Source: an uncultured Sinobacteraceae bacterium (GTDB taxonomy: Bacteria; Pseudomonadota; Gammaproteobacteria; Nevskiales; Nevskiaceae). Taken from it: a DNA stretch of 64,000 nt. The notes below the pieces were generated by a model that worked only from the letters and a program-made list of their open reading frames with translations, ran no database searches and was not told the DNA's origin. Made by a program: the position numbers and the translations under genes. Where the stretch lies: assembly GCA_903822975.1 (NCBI GenBank), contig CAIJRD010000009.1, forward strand, positions 62,001-126,000, read 5' to 3'. How positions within the stretch are numbered: position 1 is the first letter of the stretch; each line of letters begins with the position of its first letter. Positions 1 through 7,892 of the stretch are shown in pieces.

Positions 1-1
1 T

Positions 2-151
2 GGCCGCGACGCATTCATCGTCGCATTGACCGGCTGGGGTCAACAGCAGGATCTGGACATGGCGCGAGCCGCCGGCTTCGATCGCCACTTGGTGAAGCCG
101 GTGGAAATCGCCGTGATCGAAAACGTGCTGGCGAGCCTCGATCGCGTCTAG
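2..151 (+). CDS. C-terminal end of a response-regulator receiver domain (5' end outside window)
   Basis: The reading frame is open from the window edge to a TAG stop and encodes 49 residues. It contains the pattern ALTGWGQ...AGFDRHLVKPVE, which is the beta4-alpha4-beta5 end of a CheY-type receiver. The LVKPV lysine is the conserved one that contacts the phosphoryl group. This version, with AAGFD before the lysine, is common in receivers at the C terminus of hybrid histidine kinases, so the parent gene is probably a hybrid kinase rather than a DNA-binding regulator. No output domain follows. The phosphoacceptor aspartate lies outside the window. It sits about 1 kb upstream of the cellulose operon on the same strand, but nothing seen here links them functionally. 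Confidence 0.7.
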   Translation, partial: GRDAFIVALTGWGQQQDLDMARAAGFDRHLVKPVEIAVIENVLASLDRV

Positions 152-572
152 AGACCGGCTCGGCAGTTGGGTCCGCAGGACCTGACGGATCGGCAAAATG
201 AAAATCGTCAATCGTCAATCGTCAATCGTCAGGTAGGGTAGTTGCCGGTTGCGGCGTCGTCAGCGAGCCGCGCTCGACGGTGACTTGATGGTCACCATGC
301 AGCTGCCCTTCCGTCGAGTCCCTCGGCGCCGCGGAAATGTTGATCGTCGCGGGATCGCCGGTTTTGCTTCTTGGCGGAATTACTCGTCGTCGGGCGATTC
401 CCGGAAAAAATTACCCGGCCGGAGCACTAGCCAGGCCTGGGCGCGGATCTCCATGAGGTGTCCAAGACACTGATTCACATCAGTTATGCCGGGCCCGACG
501 TTAGACCGGACGGCGTGGCACAGCTACTGCGTGACTGTATTGAACCAAAGCAGTCAATTACGGGAGTTCAAC
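152..572. other. Intergenic region without a recognised gene
   Basis: This 421-base stretch holds a heptamer tandem repeat near its start (annotated separately) and otherwise no convincing reading frame. Short frames on both strands are arginine/proline-rich shadows typical of non-coding high-GC DNA. A small GGTCC-GCA-GGACC hairpin follows the receiver gene, but it has no T-run. Confidence 0.5.
203..231. repeat. 7-bp tandem repeat, four copies
   Basis: Four perfect back-to-back copies of AATCGTC occupy 203-230, with one extra A. They lie about 50 bases after the stop of the receiver gene in non-coding DNA. It is one of several short intergenic arrays in this window with unrelated unit sequences. 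Confidence 0.9.
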
Positions 573-839
573 ATGCAAGCCATCGTCAAAGATTTCGTTA
601 TTCCGGTGAGCCTGTGCGTGCTCTGCGCCGTCGGGGGCTGGAGCCTGGGTCGGGAATCCACTGGTAATCATGCAAGCCCCAATGTCGTCGGAAACGCCTC
701 GACGCGATCGCATGCCCAGGCCAGCGGCGACCTCGCGCGAAAACTCGACGCCACCAGCGCGCAGATCGTCCGGACGCCGCGCCTGCTTCGCTGCGATGGC
801 CTGCATCGGGTGGCAACCATCCAGCGCACGGCGGCGTAA
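573..839 (+). CDS. Possible small membrane-anchored protein (88 aa), uncertain
   Basis: The ATG at 573 is preceded by a usable ribosome-binding site (GGGAG, 561-565 region). The first 30 residues look like a real N terminus: a short charged start (MQAIVKD), then one hydrophobic segment at about residues 8-25 (FVIPVSLCVLCAVGGWSLG). The C-terminal half is Arg/Ser/Ala-rich without recognisable motifs and reads like shadow sequence, so the gene could be frameshifted or truncated. I recognise no family. It lies upstream of the cellulose operon on the same strand. Confidence 0.35.
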   Translation: MQAIVKDFVIPVSLCVLCAVGGWSLGRESTGNHASPNVVGNASTRSHAQASGDLARKLDATSAQIVRTPRLLRCDGLHRVATIQRTAA

Positions 840-1181
840 ACCTTGAATCCTTGAGGGGCCGCGTCGGGCGCGTTGCGGTTCGTCGGTGTGGCCGTAATCT
901 CGCGCCAAGAAATGAAGGCAGCGCGCGCATTCGACGCGAACGAAAACTGATTCGGTCTGTGCAGTGAGCATTTCGAAAAATAAATGTCCAGTGGCACGAT
1001 GTCGTAAAAACCAGCTGAAATTGATTGGTGAGGCGCTAATTTCCCGCTCAATCACCCAGGTCAACGCTGTTCGGCGTGTCTGACCCAATTTAAACTCCAC
1101 TTAAATTCCTGACGTTGGCCCATGCCTTGCAACTGCGAGTCAGCGGCGACCGAGGCCGATTAGTGGAGTGTCCGGGTCGCA
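840..1181. other. Intergenic region upstream of the cellulose operon
   Basis: About 340 bases between the uncertain small ORF and bcsD. I see no convincing gene; antisense frames here are shadows. The part around 1085-1110 is locally AT-richer (CAATTTAAACTCCACTTAAA), so the operon promoter may lie there, but I could not pick clear -35/-10 boxes. Confidence 0.4.
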
Positions 1182-1667
1182 ATGAAGCTTTCCATGGATG
1201 ACAGTCTGGCCTATTGGCGTGATCGGCCGCGTCCGCTCGGCGCGGATCTGGTTTTGCGACACCTGATGCTCGAATTACTGCGCCACGTCGGTGCCGATCA
1301 GGCACGCGCGTTGAGCTACGCCACCGGGGTAAGAATCGCAGCCGAGTCACCGCTCGATGCCGTCACCCAGCTCGACCAAATGGAAGCCGCCGCGCAGCGC
1401 TTTCTGGCTGCGCGCGACTGGGGCTGGGTGCGGATGGAAGAACGTGAAGACGCGGTCGATTTCGTGCACGGCTGCGCGCCGCTGCGTGCCTGGTTCGGCG
1501 AAGCCGGGCTGGACTGGGCGGCGGCCTTGTTCGAAGGCTGCTATGCGGAGTGGCTGCGGCAGTTGGGCGCCGGTGAGCGGCTCGAGTTGCGCCAAGTTGA
1601 AGTGCCGCGTGGCGACGATGATGTGATGCGGTTCCGCCTGATGCATCAGAGCCGTTTTGCGACCTGA
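1182..1667 (+). CDS. bcsD: Cellulose synthase subunit BcsD
   Basis: The 161-residue product matches BcsD (AcsD) in length and pattern. It has an N-terminal helix with LVLRHLMLELLRHVG, a central LDQMEAAAQRFLAARDWGWV segment corresponding to the LQIELNALLAMINWGYV region of known BcsD, and a C-terminal region ending in FRLMHQSR. BcsD forms an octameric periplasmic ring that helps pack glucan chains into ordered ribbons in Komagataeibacter; that role is family knowledge. It is the first gene of a bcsD-bcsP-bcsAB-bcsZ-bcsC operon, a type I arrangement. A second in-frame ATG four codons later is a possible alternative start. Confidence 0.85.
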   Translation: MKLSMDDSLAYWRDRPRPLGADLVLRHLMLELLRHVGADQARALSYATGVRIAAESPLDAVTQLDQMEAAAQRFLAARDWGWVRMEEREDAVDFVHGCAPLRAWFGEAGLDWAAALFEGCYAEWLRQLGAGERLELRQVEVPRGDDDVMRFRLMHQSRFAT

Positions 1668-1685
1668 GACGATCGGGCTCACGAC

Positions 1686-2186
1686 ATGACCATTGAAGAC
1701 GACGACGTCAACAAACTGCTGGGGCAGATCAAGCTGCCGGATTTCCCTTACCGCGCCTTTGGTCGTGGCGAGGGTGCGCCCTTGAAGATTGTCCGCTCAG
1801 CCAACGCTACGGAAGTCGCAGCCGCGGCCGTGCCCGTCAATAAGCAACCGCCGGTTACATCGACAACGAACTCCGCTGCGCCAGCGCAAGGAACGACCTT
1901 GAAGGCGGCATCTGTGCCGGTGGTCGTCCGCCCGGCATCGGCTTCCGCGACGGCGCGCAGTCCATCGCCGGTCGGTGCAGCGTTCGAGCGTCTCGCGCGC
2001 GTCGCCTTGCCTTCGAGTGCGCCGCGTTTGCAGCTGCAATTGAATTTGTCGCCGCGACCGCCGCTGGCCAAGGAATTTGCAGCGCCGGCCTCATCCGCGC
2101 ACCTGAAGGATGTTTTCCGGCGTCTTGCCGGAACCGTCGTCTCCCATGCAAAGCCGGGGCAGATGGCCGGCGGTAACGAAGGGTGA
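1686..2186 (+). CDS. BcsP/BcsR-like cellulose biosynthesis protein
   Basis: The product has 166 residues. Only the first 25 are well conserved in type: acidic, followed by DVNKLLGQIKLPDFPYRAF. The LPD-x-x-Y core resembles the SLPDIDY motif of BcsR and the start of the proline-rich BcsP proteins found with type I bcs operons. The rest is low-complexity and rich in Ala, Pro, Val and Ser, hence probably disordered. BcsR/BcsP proteins are small cytoplasmic partners of the synthase. The gene lies 18 bases after bcsD and its TGA overlaps the GTG of bcsAB (GTGA, 2183-2186), implying translational coupling. The family assignment rests on a short motif plus position. Confidence 0.6.
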   Translation: MTIEDDDVNKLLGQIKLPDFPYRAFGRGEGAPLKIVRSANATEVAAAAVPVNKQPPVTSTTNSAAPAQGTTLKAASVPVVVRPASASATARSPSPVGAAFERLARVALPSSAPRLQLQLNLSPRPPLAKEFAAPASSAHLKDVFRRLAGTVVSHAKPGQMAGGNEG

Positions 2187-5100
2187 TCGCGGCGGGCAGG
2201 GCGACGGGCCAGGCGCCGGAGTCGCCCAATGGACCCGGCGCACTGGAACTACTCGCACTGCTGATTGTTGTCGCGGTTCTGCTCACGGCGTTTTACGGTG
2301 TGGTCACGACGCCGCTGAGCCTCCAATGGCAGGCCGGCACTGGCGGTGTTGCGTTCCTCATGGCCTTGTTGCTGCGGCGACGCGGCGGGCACCGCGTGTC
2401 GCTGGCGATGATGGCGCTGTCGGCGGCCTTGAGTACGCGCTACCTCTACTGGCGCCTGACCTCGACCTTGCCGATCGGCGAGGAATTCAATGCGTTCGAC
2501 CTGTTTTTTGCGACAGGGCTCGTCGTCGCCGAGATTTACGCTTACGTCATTTTGATGCTCGGCTATTTCCAGGTGCTTTGGCCGCTGCAGCGCAAACCGG
2601 TGTCGCTGCCGGACGATCCATCGACCTGGCCGACGGTGGACATCTATATCCCGAGCTACAACGAGCCGCTCGCGGTGGTGCGACCGACAGTGCTCGCGGC
2701 GATGGACATCGATTGGCCGCGCGACAAGATCAAGGTCTATGTGCTGGACGATGGCCGTCGCGAGGAGTTCCGGCTGTTCTGTGAGGAAGTCGGCGTCACC
2801 CACCTGACGCGGCCCGACAACTTCCACGCGAAGGCCGGCAACATCAATCGCGCGCTGACGAAGACCACTGGCGAATACATCGCGATCTTCGACTGCGATC
2901 ACATCCCGACGCGTTCGTTTCTGCAGATGACGGTCGGCACCATGGTTGCTACACCGCGTGTAGCGCTGGTGCAAACGCCGCATCATTTCTTCTCGCCCGA
3001 TCCGTTCGAGCGCAACCTGCGCGTGTTCCGCACGGTACCGAATGAGGGCGAGCTGTTCTATGGACTGCTGCAGGACGGCAACGATTACTGGAACGCCGCG
3101 TTCTTCTGCGGTTCCTGTGCGGTGATCCGCCGAACCGCGATCGAACAGATCGGCGGCATCGCGACCGAAACCGTGACCGAGGACGCGCACACCGCGCTGC
3201 GCCTGCATTCGCTCGGCTGGGATTCGGCCTACATCAACATCCCGCAGGCCGCGGGTCTGGCAACCGAGTCGTTGTCCGCGCATGTCGGTCAGCGCATTCG
3301 CTGGGCGCGTGGCATGGCGCAGATTTTCCGCGTCGACAATCCATTGACGACGCCCGGCCTGAAGTTCGGTCAGCGCCTGTGCTACGCGAACGCGATGCTG
3401 CATTTCTTTTACGGCATTCCGCGCCTGGTGTTTCTGACTTCGCCGTTGGCGTTCCTGCTGTTCAATGCCGAGATCATCCGCGCACAAGGTCTGCTGATCC
3501 TGGCTTACGCCGCACCGCACGTGCTTTTGGCGATCACGACCAACTCGCGGCTGCAGGGTCGCTACCGTCATTCGTTCTGGGCCGAGGTTTATGAAACGGT
3601 GCTGGCGATCTTCATCATCGTGCCGACCACACTGGCGGTGATCAACCCTAAGCTCGGTAAGTTCAACGTCACGGCGAAGGGCGGCATCATCGAGCGCGAC
3701 TATTTCGACGGCAACATCGCGCGGCCGTACTACCTGCTGTTCCTGCTGAACATCTTCGGTGTCGGTGTTGCGATTTTGCGGCTGATTTTTGGCGACCAGC
3801 AGCGCGATGACACGGTGGCGCTGAATCTCGGTTGGACGGTTTACAACCTGCTGATCATCGGCGCGGCGCTGTGCGTGGCCTCCGAGAAGAAGCAGACACG
3901 CAAATCGGTACGCGTGCGCACGCATGTACCGCTCGCGGTGCGTCGTAATGGCGGGGCGCCGGTATACCCGAGCGCGACGCTGGATCTTTCCTACACCGGG
4001 CTGGCGATGAATACGCCGCCGGATTTATCCATTGCCCTTGGCGATCAGATCGAGGTCGCACTGTCGCCCGACGACGAAGCGATCTGGATCTCGGCAACCG
4101 TGCGCCGTGCGGGCAGCAATATCACTACGCTGGAGTTCGACACTTTGGACTTGAAACAGGAACGTCAGATCGTCGGTACGATCTTCGGACGCGCCGATGC
4201 ATGGATGGAATGGCGCGACGCGCAGATCCGTGATCGTCCGCTGCATGCGTTCGCGGCCGTAACAAGATTCTCGGCGATTGGCGCGTTCAAGTTCTTTCAC
4301 TGGTTCGGCCAACAACTCGGCGCCGACCTGCGCCGTCTCCTGCGTCCCCGGCGCAGTGGCGCGGCCATGCTGTTTGCGGTGCTCACCATTGGTGCTATGA
4401 CCGCGCCGCGGACCTCCGAGGCGGCGGCCGGCGATTCCGCGGCGGTTTCGGCGACCGCGCCCGTCGCGACAAACGCGAATGGCTTGGCGTCGATCAATCC
4501 CGGCACGCCGGTGGCAACCGTCGCGGCGCCGCAGACGGCGGCGACCAAGTCCAGCATCGGCAGCGATCTGGCATTCAGCGAAACCACGCGTCAGCTGACG
4601 CTCGAAGAACTCGGACAGCGTTATCCGCTGCGGCTCGAAACCGTGTTCGGACAGGCCTCGGTGCCGGTGTCGGTGCGGCGCGATCAGGTCGTCACGCGGG
4701 CCAATCTGCATCTGGAATACGCGCATTCGCCATCACTGATTCCAAACCTCAGCCATCTCAATGTACTGGTCAATGATGAGTTGATCAGCACGCTGCCGTT
4801 GACCGCCGCCAGCGCCAGCGGCAGCAGCCTTGACGTGCCCTTGAACCCAGCGCTGTTCGGCGAGTTCAACCAGATCCGGCTCGAAGCCGTGCAGCACTAC
4901 ACCGACTCGCCGAACGTCTGCGAAGACCCGACGCACAGCAGCCTGTGGAGCATCATCAGCAATCGTAGCTACGTCACGCTGAGCTTTACGCCGCTGAACG
5001 TCGCGCCGACGCTGGGCGCGCTGCCGCGGCCGTTTTTCGATCCGGCCGACACGCGGCCGCTGCGTCTGCCGGTTGCGTTTGCATCGGCGCCGAGTCGCGA

Positions 5101-6694
5101 AGCGCTCACCGCCGCCGGCATTGTCGCGTCCTGGTTCGGCGCACAGGCGGATTACCGCGGCGCCGAATTCCCCGCGTTGCTCAGCAGTCTGCCGGCGGGC
5201 CATGGCGTCGTGCTGCGCGTCGGCGAAGTGTTCAGCGAAAAGTTTGGACCCGGTGCGCAAACGCCACGCTTGCGCGTCGTGGTGAATCCCGATCAGCCGC
5301 AGGGCCGCCTGCTGCTGCTCGAAGCGCCGGACGAGGCGGGGCTGGTGTTGGCCGCACAGGCCTTGGCCTTGGGAGCCTTCGTCACCGACGGCGCCAGCGC
5401 CGACGTGCATTCGGTCGCCTTGCCCGAGCCGGCAGCACTCGACGCCGCACCGCATTGGATCAATCCCGAATTGCCGGTGCCGTTGAAGGCGATGTCGACT
5501 GAGAATCTGTCGGTACGCGGTCTGTCGCCCGGTCCGATCGGTTTTGATTTCCGCTTGCCACCGGATATTTATTTCCTCGGCGAAACCGGTGCGATTCTGG
5601 ATTTGCGTTATCGCTACAGTCCGGTGACCGCCGCAGGTTCCTCGCTCAGCACGCTGCTCAACGATGGTTTCCTCGGTGGTGTGGTGCTGGCCGATGCGGG
5701 CAAGGCCGGCCTCAGCCGCAACAGCGAGAACTATGATGAGGCCAGCATGTATCTGCCGGCCGCACGCCTCGGCCCGCAGAACCGGTTGACCTTGCAATAC
5801 CAGTTCCGTCGCAACGTCTCGAAGCCCTGCGAGGACTTCAACAATAATGCGCTCGGGGGGTCGATCGATCCCGATTCGCTGCTGCATTTCGAACACTATG
5901 CGCACTACGCCCTGTGGCCGGATCTCGGTCGCTTCCGCGATGGCGGCCTGCCGTTCGCCTTGTATCCGGACCTTGCGCGCAGTGCGTTCCTGGTGCCGGA
6001 GACGCCCGACGAGGACGCACTGACGACCTTGCTGACCGTTGCCGGCCACATCGGCCACGTCACCGGCATGGCCGCGTTGCGCTTGACGGTCGATAGCGCG
6101 GCCGCCGCCAGCAGCTACGCCGATCGCGATCTGTTGCTGATCGGTCGCGCCGGCCAACTGCCGCAGTTGAGTGAATGGAAGGATGATCTTCCGGTGAGTT
6201 TCGACAGCGGCGGCGCGAGCCTGCGCAGCGTCGGCGCGTTGGCGCGCTGGCAGGCGGGCATCGAAGGCCGCGATCTTGCCGGCGCATTGAAGTACGCCGG
6301 ACGCGTGCTGATCGATGGCGGCCGCAGCGTCGGTGCGCTGATCGGCGCGCCGTCGCCGTATGGGCGCGATCATGCGATGGTGATCTTCACCGCGGGTGAT
6401 CGCGGTCGCGTCAGCGACGTTGCCGAAGCGTTGATCGATCCGGCGCGCAACCAGTTTCTCGAAGGCGATCTGTCGCTGGTGCGCGGCAAGCAGGTCAGCG
6501 GCTATCAGCTTGACACGCAATACGGGCTGGGGCATCTGCCGCCGAACTACGGCATCCGCCGCTGGCTGACTTTGCATCCTTACCTGATTGCGCCGATCGG
6601 CGTTTTGGTGGCGGTGTTGACGGCGATGCTGCTGTTCCCGTTGCTGCGCGCGCGTGCCCGGCGTCGCATCGCCAAGGGCGCAGTCAAGAAATGA
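2183..6694 (+). CDS. bcsAB: Fused cellulose synthase catalytic and periplasmic subunits BcsA-BcsB
   Basis: This 1503-residue protein polymerises UDP-glucose into beta-1,4-glucan and carries the chain across the inner membrane. The BcsA half has N-terminal membrane helices (about 20-130) and a GT2 domain with DDG (189-191), DCD (237-239), TED (332-334) and QRIRW (370-374). More helices follow, then a PilZ domain with RKSVR (573-577) and DLSYTG (601-606), the c-di-GMP-binding RxxxR and DxSxxG motifs. A second hydrophobic, signal-like segment near 725-750 starts the BcsB half, which ends in a membrane helix at about 1467-1490. Separate bcsA and bcsB genes are more common; the fusion resembles AcsAB of Komagataeibacter. 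The start is GTG, overlapping the previous stop. All catalytic and c-di-GMP motifs are intact, so the enzyme should be active and allosterically controlled. Confidence 0.95.
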   Translation: MIAAGRATGQAPESPNGPGALELLALLIVVAVLLTAFYGVVTTPLSLQWQAGTGGVAFLMALLLRRRGGHRVSLAMMALSAALSTRYLYWRLTSTLPIGEEFNAFDLFFATGLVVAEIYAYVILMLGYFQVLWPLQRKPVSLPDDPSTWPTVDIYIPSYNEPLAVVRPTVLAAMDIDWPRDKIKVYVLDDGRREEFRLFCEEVGVTHLTRPDNFHAKAGNINRALTKTTGEYIAIFDCDHIPTRSFLQMTVGTMVATPRVALVQTPHHFFSPDPFERNLRVFRTVPNEGELFYGLLQDGNDYWNAAFFCGSCAVIRRTAIEQIGGIATETVTEDAHTALRLHSLGWDSAYINIPQAAGLATESLSAHVGQRIRWARGMAQIFRVDNPLTTPGLKFGQRLCYANAMLHFFYGIPRLVFLTSPLAFLLFNAEIIRAQGLLILAYAAPHVLLAITTNSRLQGRYRHSFWAEVYETVLAIFIIVPTTLAVINPKLGKFNVTAKGGIIERDYFDGNIARPYYLLFLLNIFGVGVAILRLIFGDQQRDDTVALNLGWTVYNLLIIGAALCVASEKKQTRKSVRVRTHVPLAVRRNGGAPVYPSATLDLSYTGLAMNTPPDLSIALGDQIEVALSPDDEAIWISATVRRAGSNITTLEFDTLDLKQERQIVGTIFGRADAWMEWRDAQIRDRPLHAFAAVTRFSAIGAFKFFHWFGQQLGADLRRLLRPRRSGAAMLFAVLTIGAMTAPRTSEAAAGDSAAVSATAPVATNANGLASINPGTPVATVAAPQTAATKSSIGSDLAFSETTRQLTLEELGQRYPLRLETVFGQASVPVSVRRDQVVTRANLHLEYAHSPSLIPNLSHLNVLVNDELISTLPLTAASASGSSLDVPLNPALFGEFNQIRLEAVQHYTDSPNVCEDPTHSSLWSIISNRSYVTLSFTPLNVAPTLGALPRPFFDPADTRPLRLPVAFASAPSREALTAAGIVASWFGAQADYRGAEFPALLSSLPAGHGVVLRVGEVFSEKFGPGAQTPRLRVVVNPDQPQGRLLLLEAPDEAGLVLAAQALALGAFVTDGASADVHSVALPEPAALDAAPHWINPELPVPLKAMSTENLSVRGLSPGPIGFDFRLPPDIYFLGETGAILDLRYRYSPVTAAGSSLSTLLNDGFLGGVVLADAGKAGLSRNSENYDEASMYLPAARLGPQNRLTLQYQFRRNVSKPCEDFNNNALGGSIDPDSLLHFEHYAHYALWPDLGRFRDGGLPFALYPDLARSAFLVPETPDEDALTTLLTVAGHIGHVTGMAALRLTVDSAAAASSYADRDLLLIGRAGQLPQLSEWKDDLPVSFDSGGASLRSVGALARWQAGIEGRDLAGALKYAGRVLIDGGRSVGALIGAPSPYGRDHAMVIFTAGDRGRVSDVAEALIDPARNQFLEGDLSLVRGKQVSGYQLDTQYGLGHLPPNYGIRRWLTLHPYLIAPIGVLVAVLTAMLLFPLLRARARRRIAKGAVKK

Positions 6695-6701
6695 GGTCGA
6701 G

Positions 6702-7892
6702 ATGAGGCCCGTGGCCAGGCGCTCGGCGCAGCGCGTGCTGAGACTGATTTCGATCGCCGCATGCTGGGCCGTTTTGCCAGTGGTCGCGTTCGCAGCCGGC
6801 ACGCCGGCAGCCGCGCCGCTGGCGACGACTTCGAGCGCCGCCAAGTCACCCGCGTGGCCGGCCTGGCAGGGGTTCGCCGAAGCCTTCGTGCAGGACGACG
6901 GCCGCGTGGTCGACTGGACCGCCGATGCGCGCACGGTCTCCGAAGGACAGGGCTATGCGCTGTTCTTCGCGCTGGTTGCGAACGATCGCGCGCGGTTCCA
7001 GCGCATCCTCGACTGGACCGTCGACAATCTCGCGCAATCCGACCTCGCGCATCATTTGCCGTCTTGGCTCTGGGGTCCGGATGCGCAACGCCGCTGGCGC
7101 GTGCTCGATGTCAATTCCGCCGCCGATGCGGATCTATGGATCGCCTACGATCTGCTCGAAGCCGGCCGGCTGTGGAAGCGCAGCGACTACAGCAGCCTAG
7201 GACGTGCCGTCCTCGCGCAGGTCGCCGCGACAGAAGTGGTGTCGTACAACAAGAAGAGCTGGCTGCTGCCGGGCCCGGCGGGATTCACCAGCGCAGGCGG
7301 TGTGCGATTGAATCCGAGCTATCTGCCGCCGTTTCTGCTGAGTTATTTCGCAGCCGTTGATCGGAGCGGTCCCTGGGCGGCGCTGCTGGAAAGCTTCAGC
7401 ACGCTGTTGCCGGACATCGCGCCAAGCGGTGCGGTACCGGACTGGCTGCTGCTGACGCCGGACGGTCCGCGCAAGGATCTGCAGAGCGATGGCCGTGGCA
7501 GTTACGACGCCGTGCGCATCTACCTGTGGGCCGGCATTGCCGCGAACGACGCGCCTTCGACGCATCACTGGCGTCATGTCTTGGCCCCGTTCGCAGAGTT
7601 CATCCGGCAAGCCGGGCGACTGCCTGAAATCTGGTATCCGGATGGGCGCGCGCCGCAGGGTCTTGCTCCCGCCGGCATCGAAACCGCGCTGATGCCGTTC
7701 TACGCCAACCTGCCGGCTGCCGATCTGTTTGACGCCGCGCAAAAACGCGTGCTGGCCGCGACCACTTCCGGACTGGTCGATCAACCGGCACGGTATTACG
7801 AGCAGGCATTGACGCTGTTCGCGCAAGGCTATCTTGAGCAACAGTATCGATTCGAACGCGATGGCAGTCTGAGGCCAAAATGGAACGTCTAG
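6702..7892 (+). CDS. bcsZ: Periplasmic endo-1,4-beta-glucanase BcsZ (GH8)
   Basis: The product has 396 residues from the ATG at 6702, which follows a GAGGTCGAG ribosome-binding site seven bases after the bcsAB stop. A signal peptide (SIAACWAVLPVVAFAAG) is followed by a glycoside hydrolase family 8 domain. EGQGYAL holds the likely acid Glu81 and YDAVRIYLW the likely base Asp269; the DVNSAADADLWIAYDL segment is also typical. BcsZ cleaves disordered cellulose during secretion and is a standard bcs operon member. An in-frame upstream start at 6654 would add 16 residues inside bcsAB and disrupt the signal-peptide position, so I prefer 6702. The gene overlaps bcsC by 13 bases. Confidence 0.92.
   Translation: MRPVARRSAQRVLRLISIAACWAVLPVVAFAAGTPAAAPLATTSSAAKSPAWPAWQGFAEAFVQDDGRVVDWTADARTVSEGQGYALFFALVANDRARFQRILDWTVDNLAQSDLAHHLPSWLWGPDAQRRWRVLDVNSAADADLWIAYDLLEAGRLWKRSDYSSLGRAVLAQVAATEVVSYNKKSWLLPGPAGFTSAGGVRLNPSYLPPFLLSYFAAVDRSGPWAALLESFSTLLPDIAPSGAVPDWLLLTPDGPRKDLQSDGRGSYDAVRIYLWAGIAANDAPSTHHWRHVLAPFAEFIRQAGRLPEIWYPDGRAPQGLAPAGIETALMPFYANLPAADLFDAAQKRVLAATTSGLVDQPARYYEQALTLFAQGYLEQQYRFERDGSLRPKWNV

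Noticed and set aside
2249..6934. Long minus-strand frames opposite bcsAB (558 and 733 codons)
   Set aside because: They are antisense to clear GT2, PilZ and BcsB motifs and have biased shadow composition without domains.
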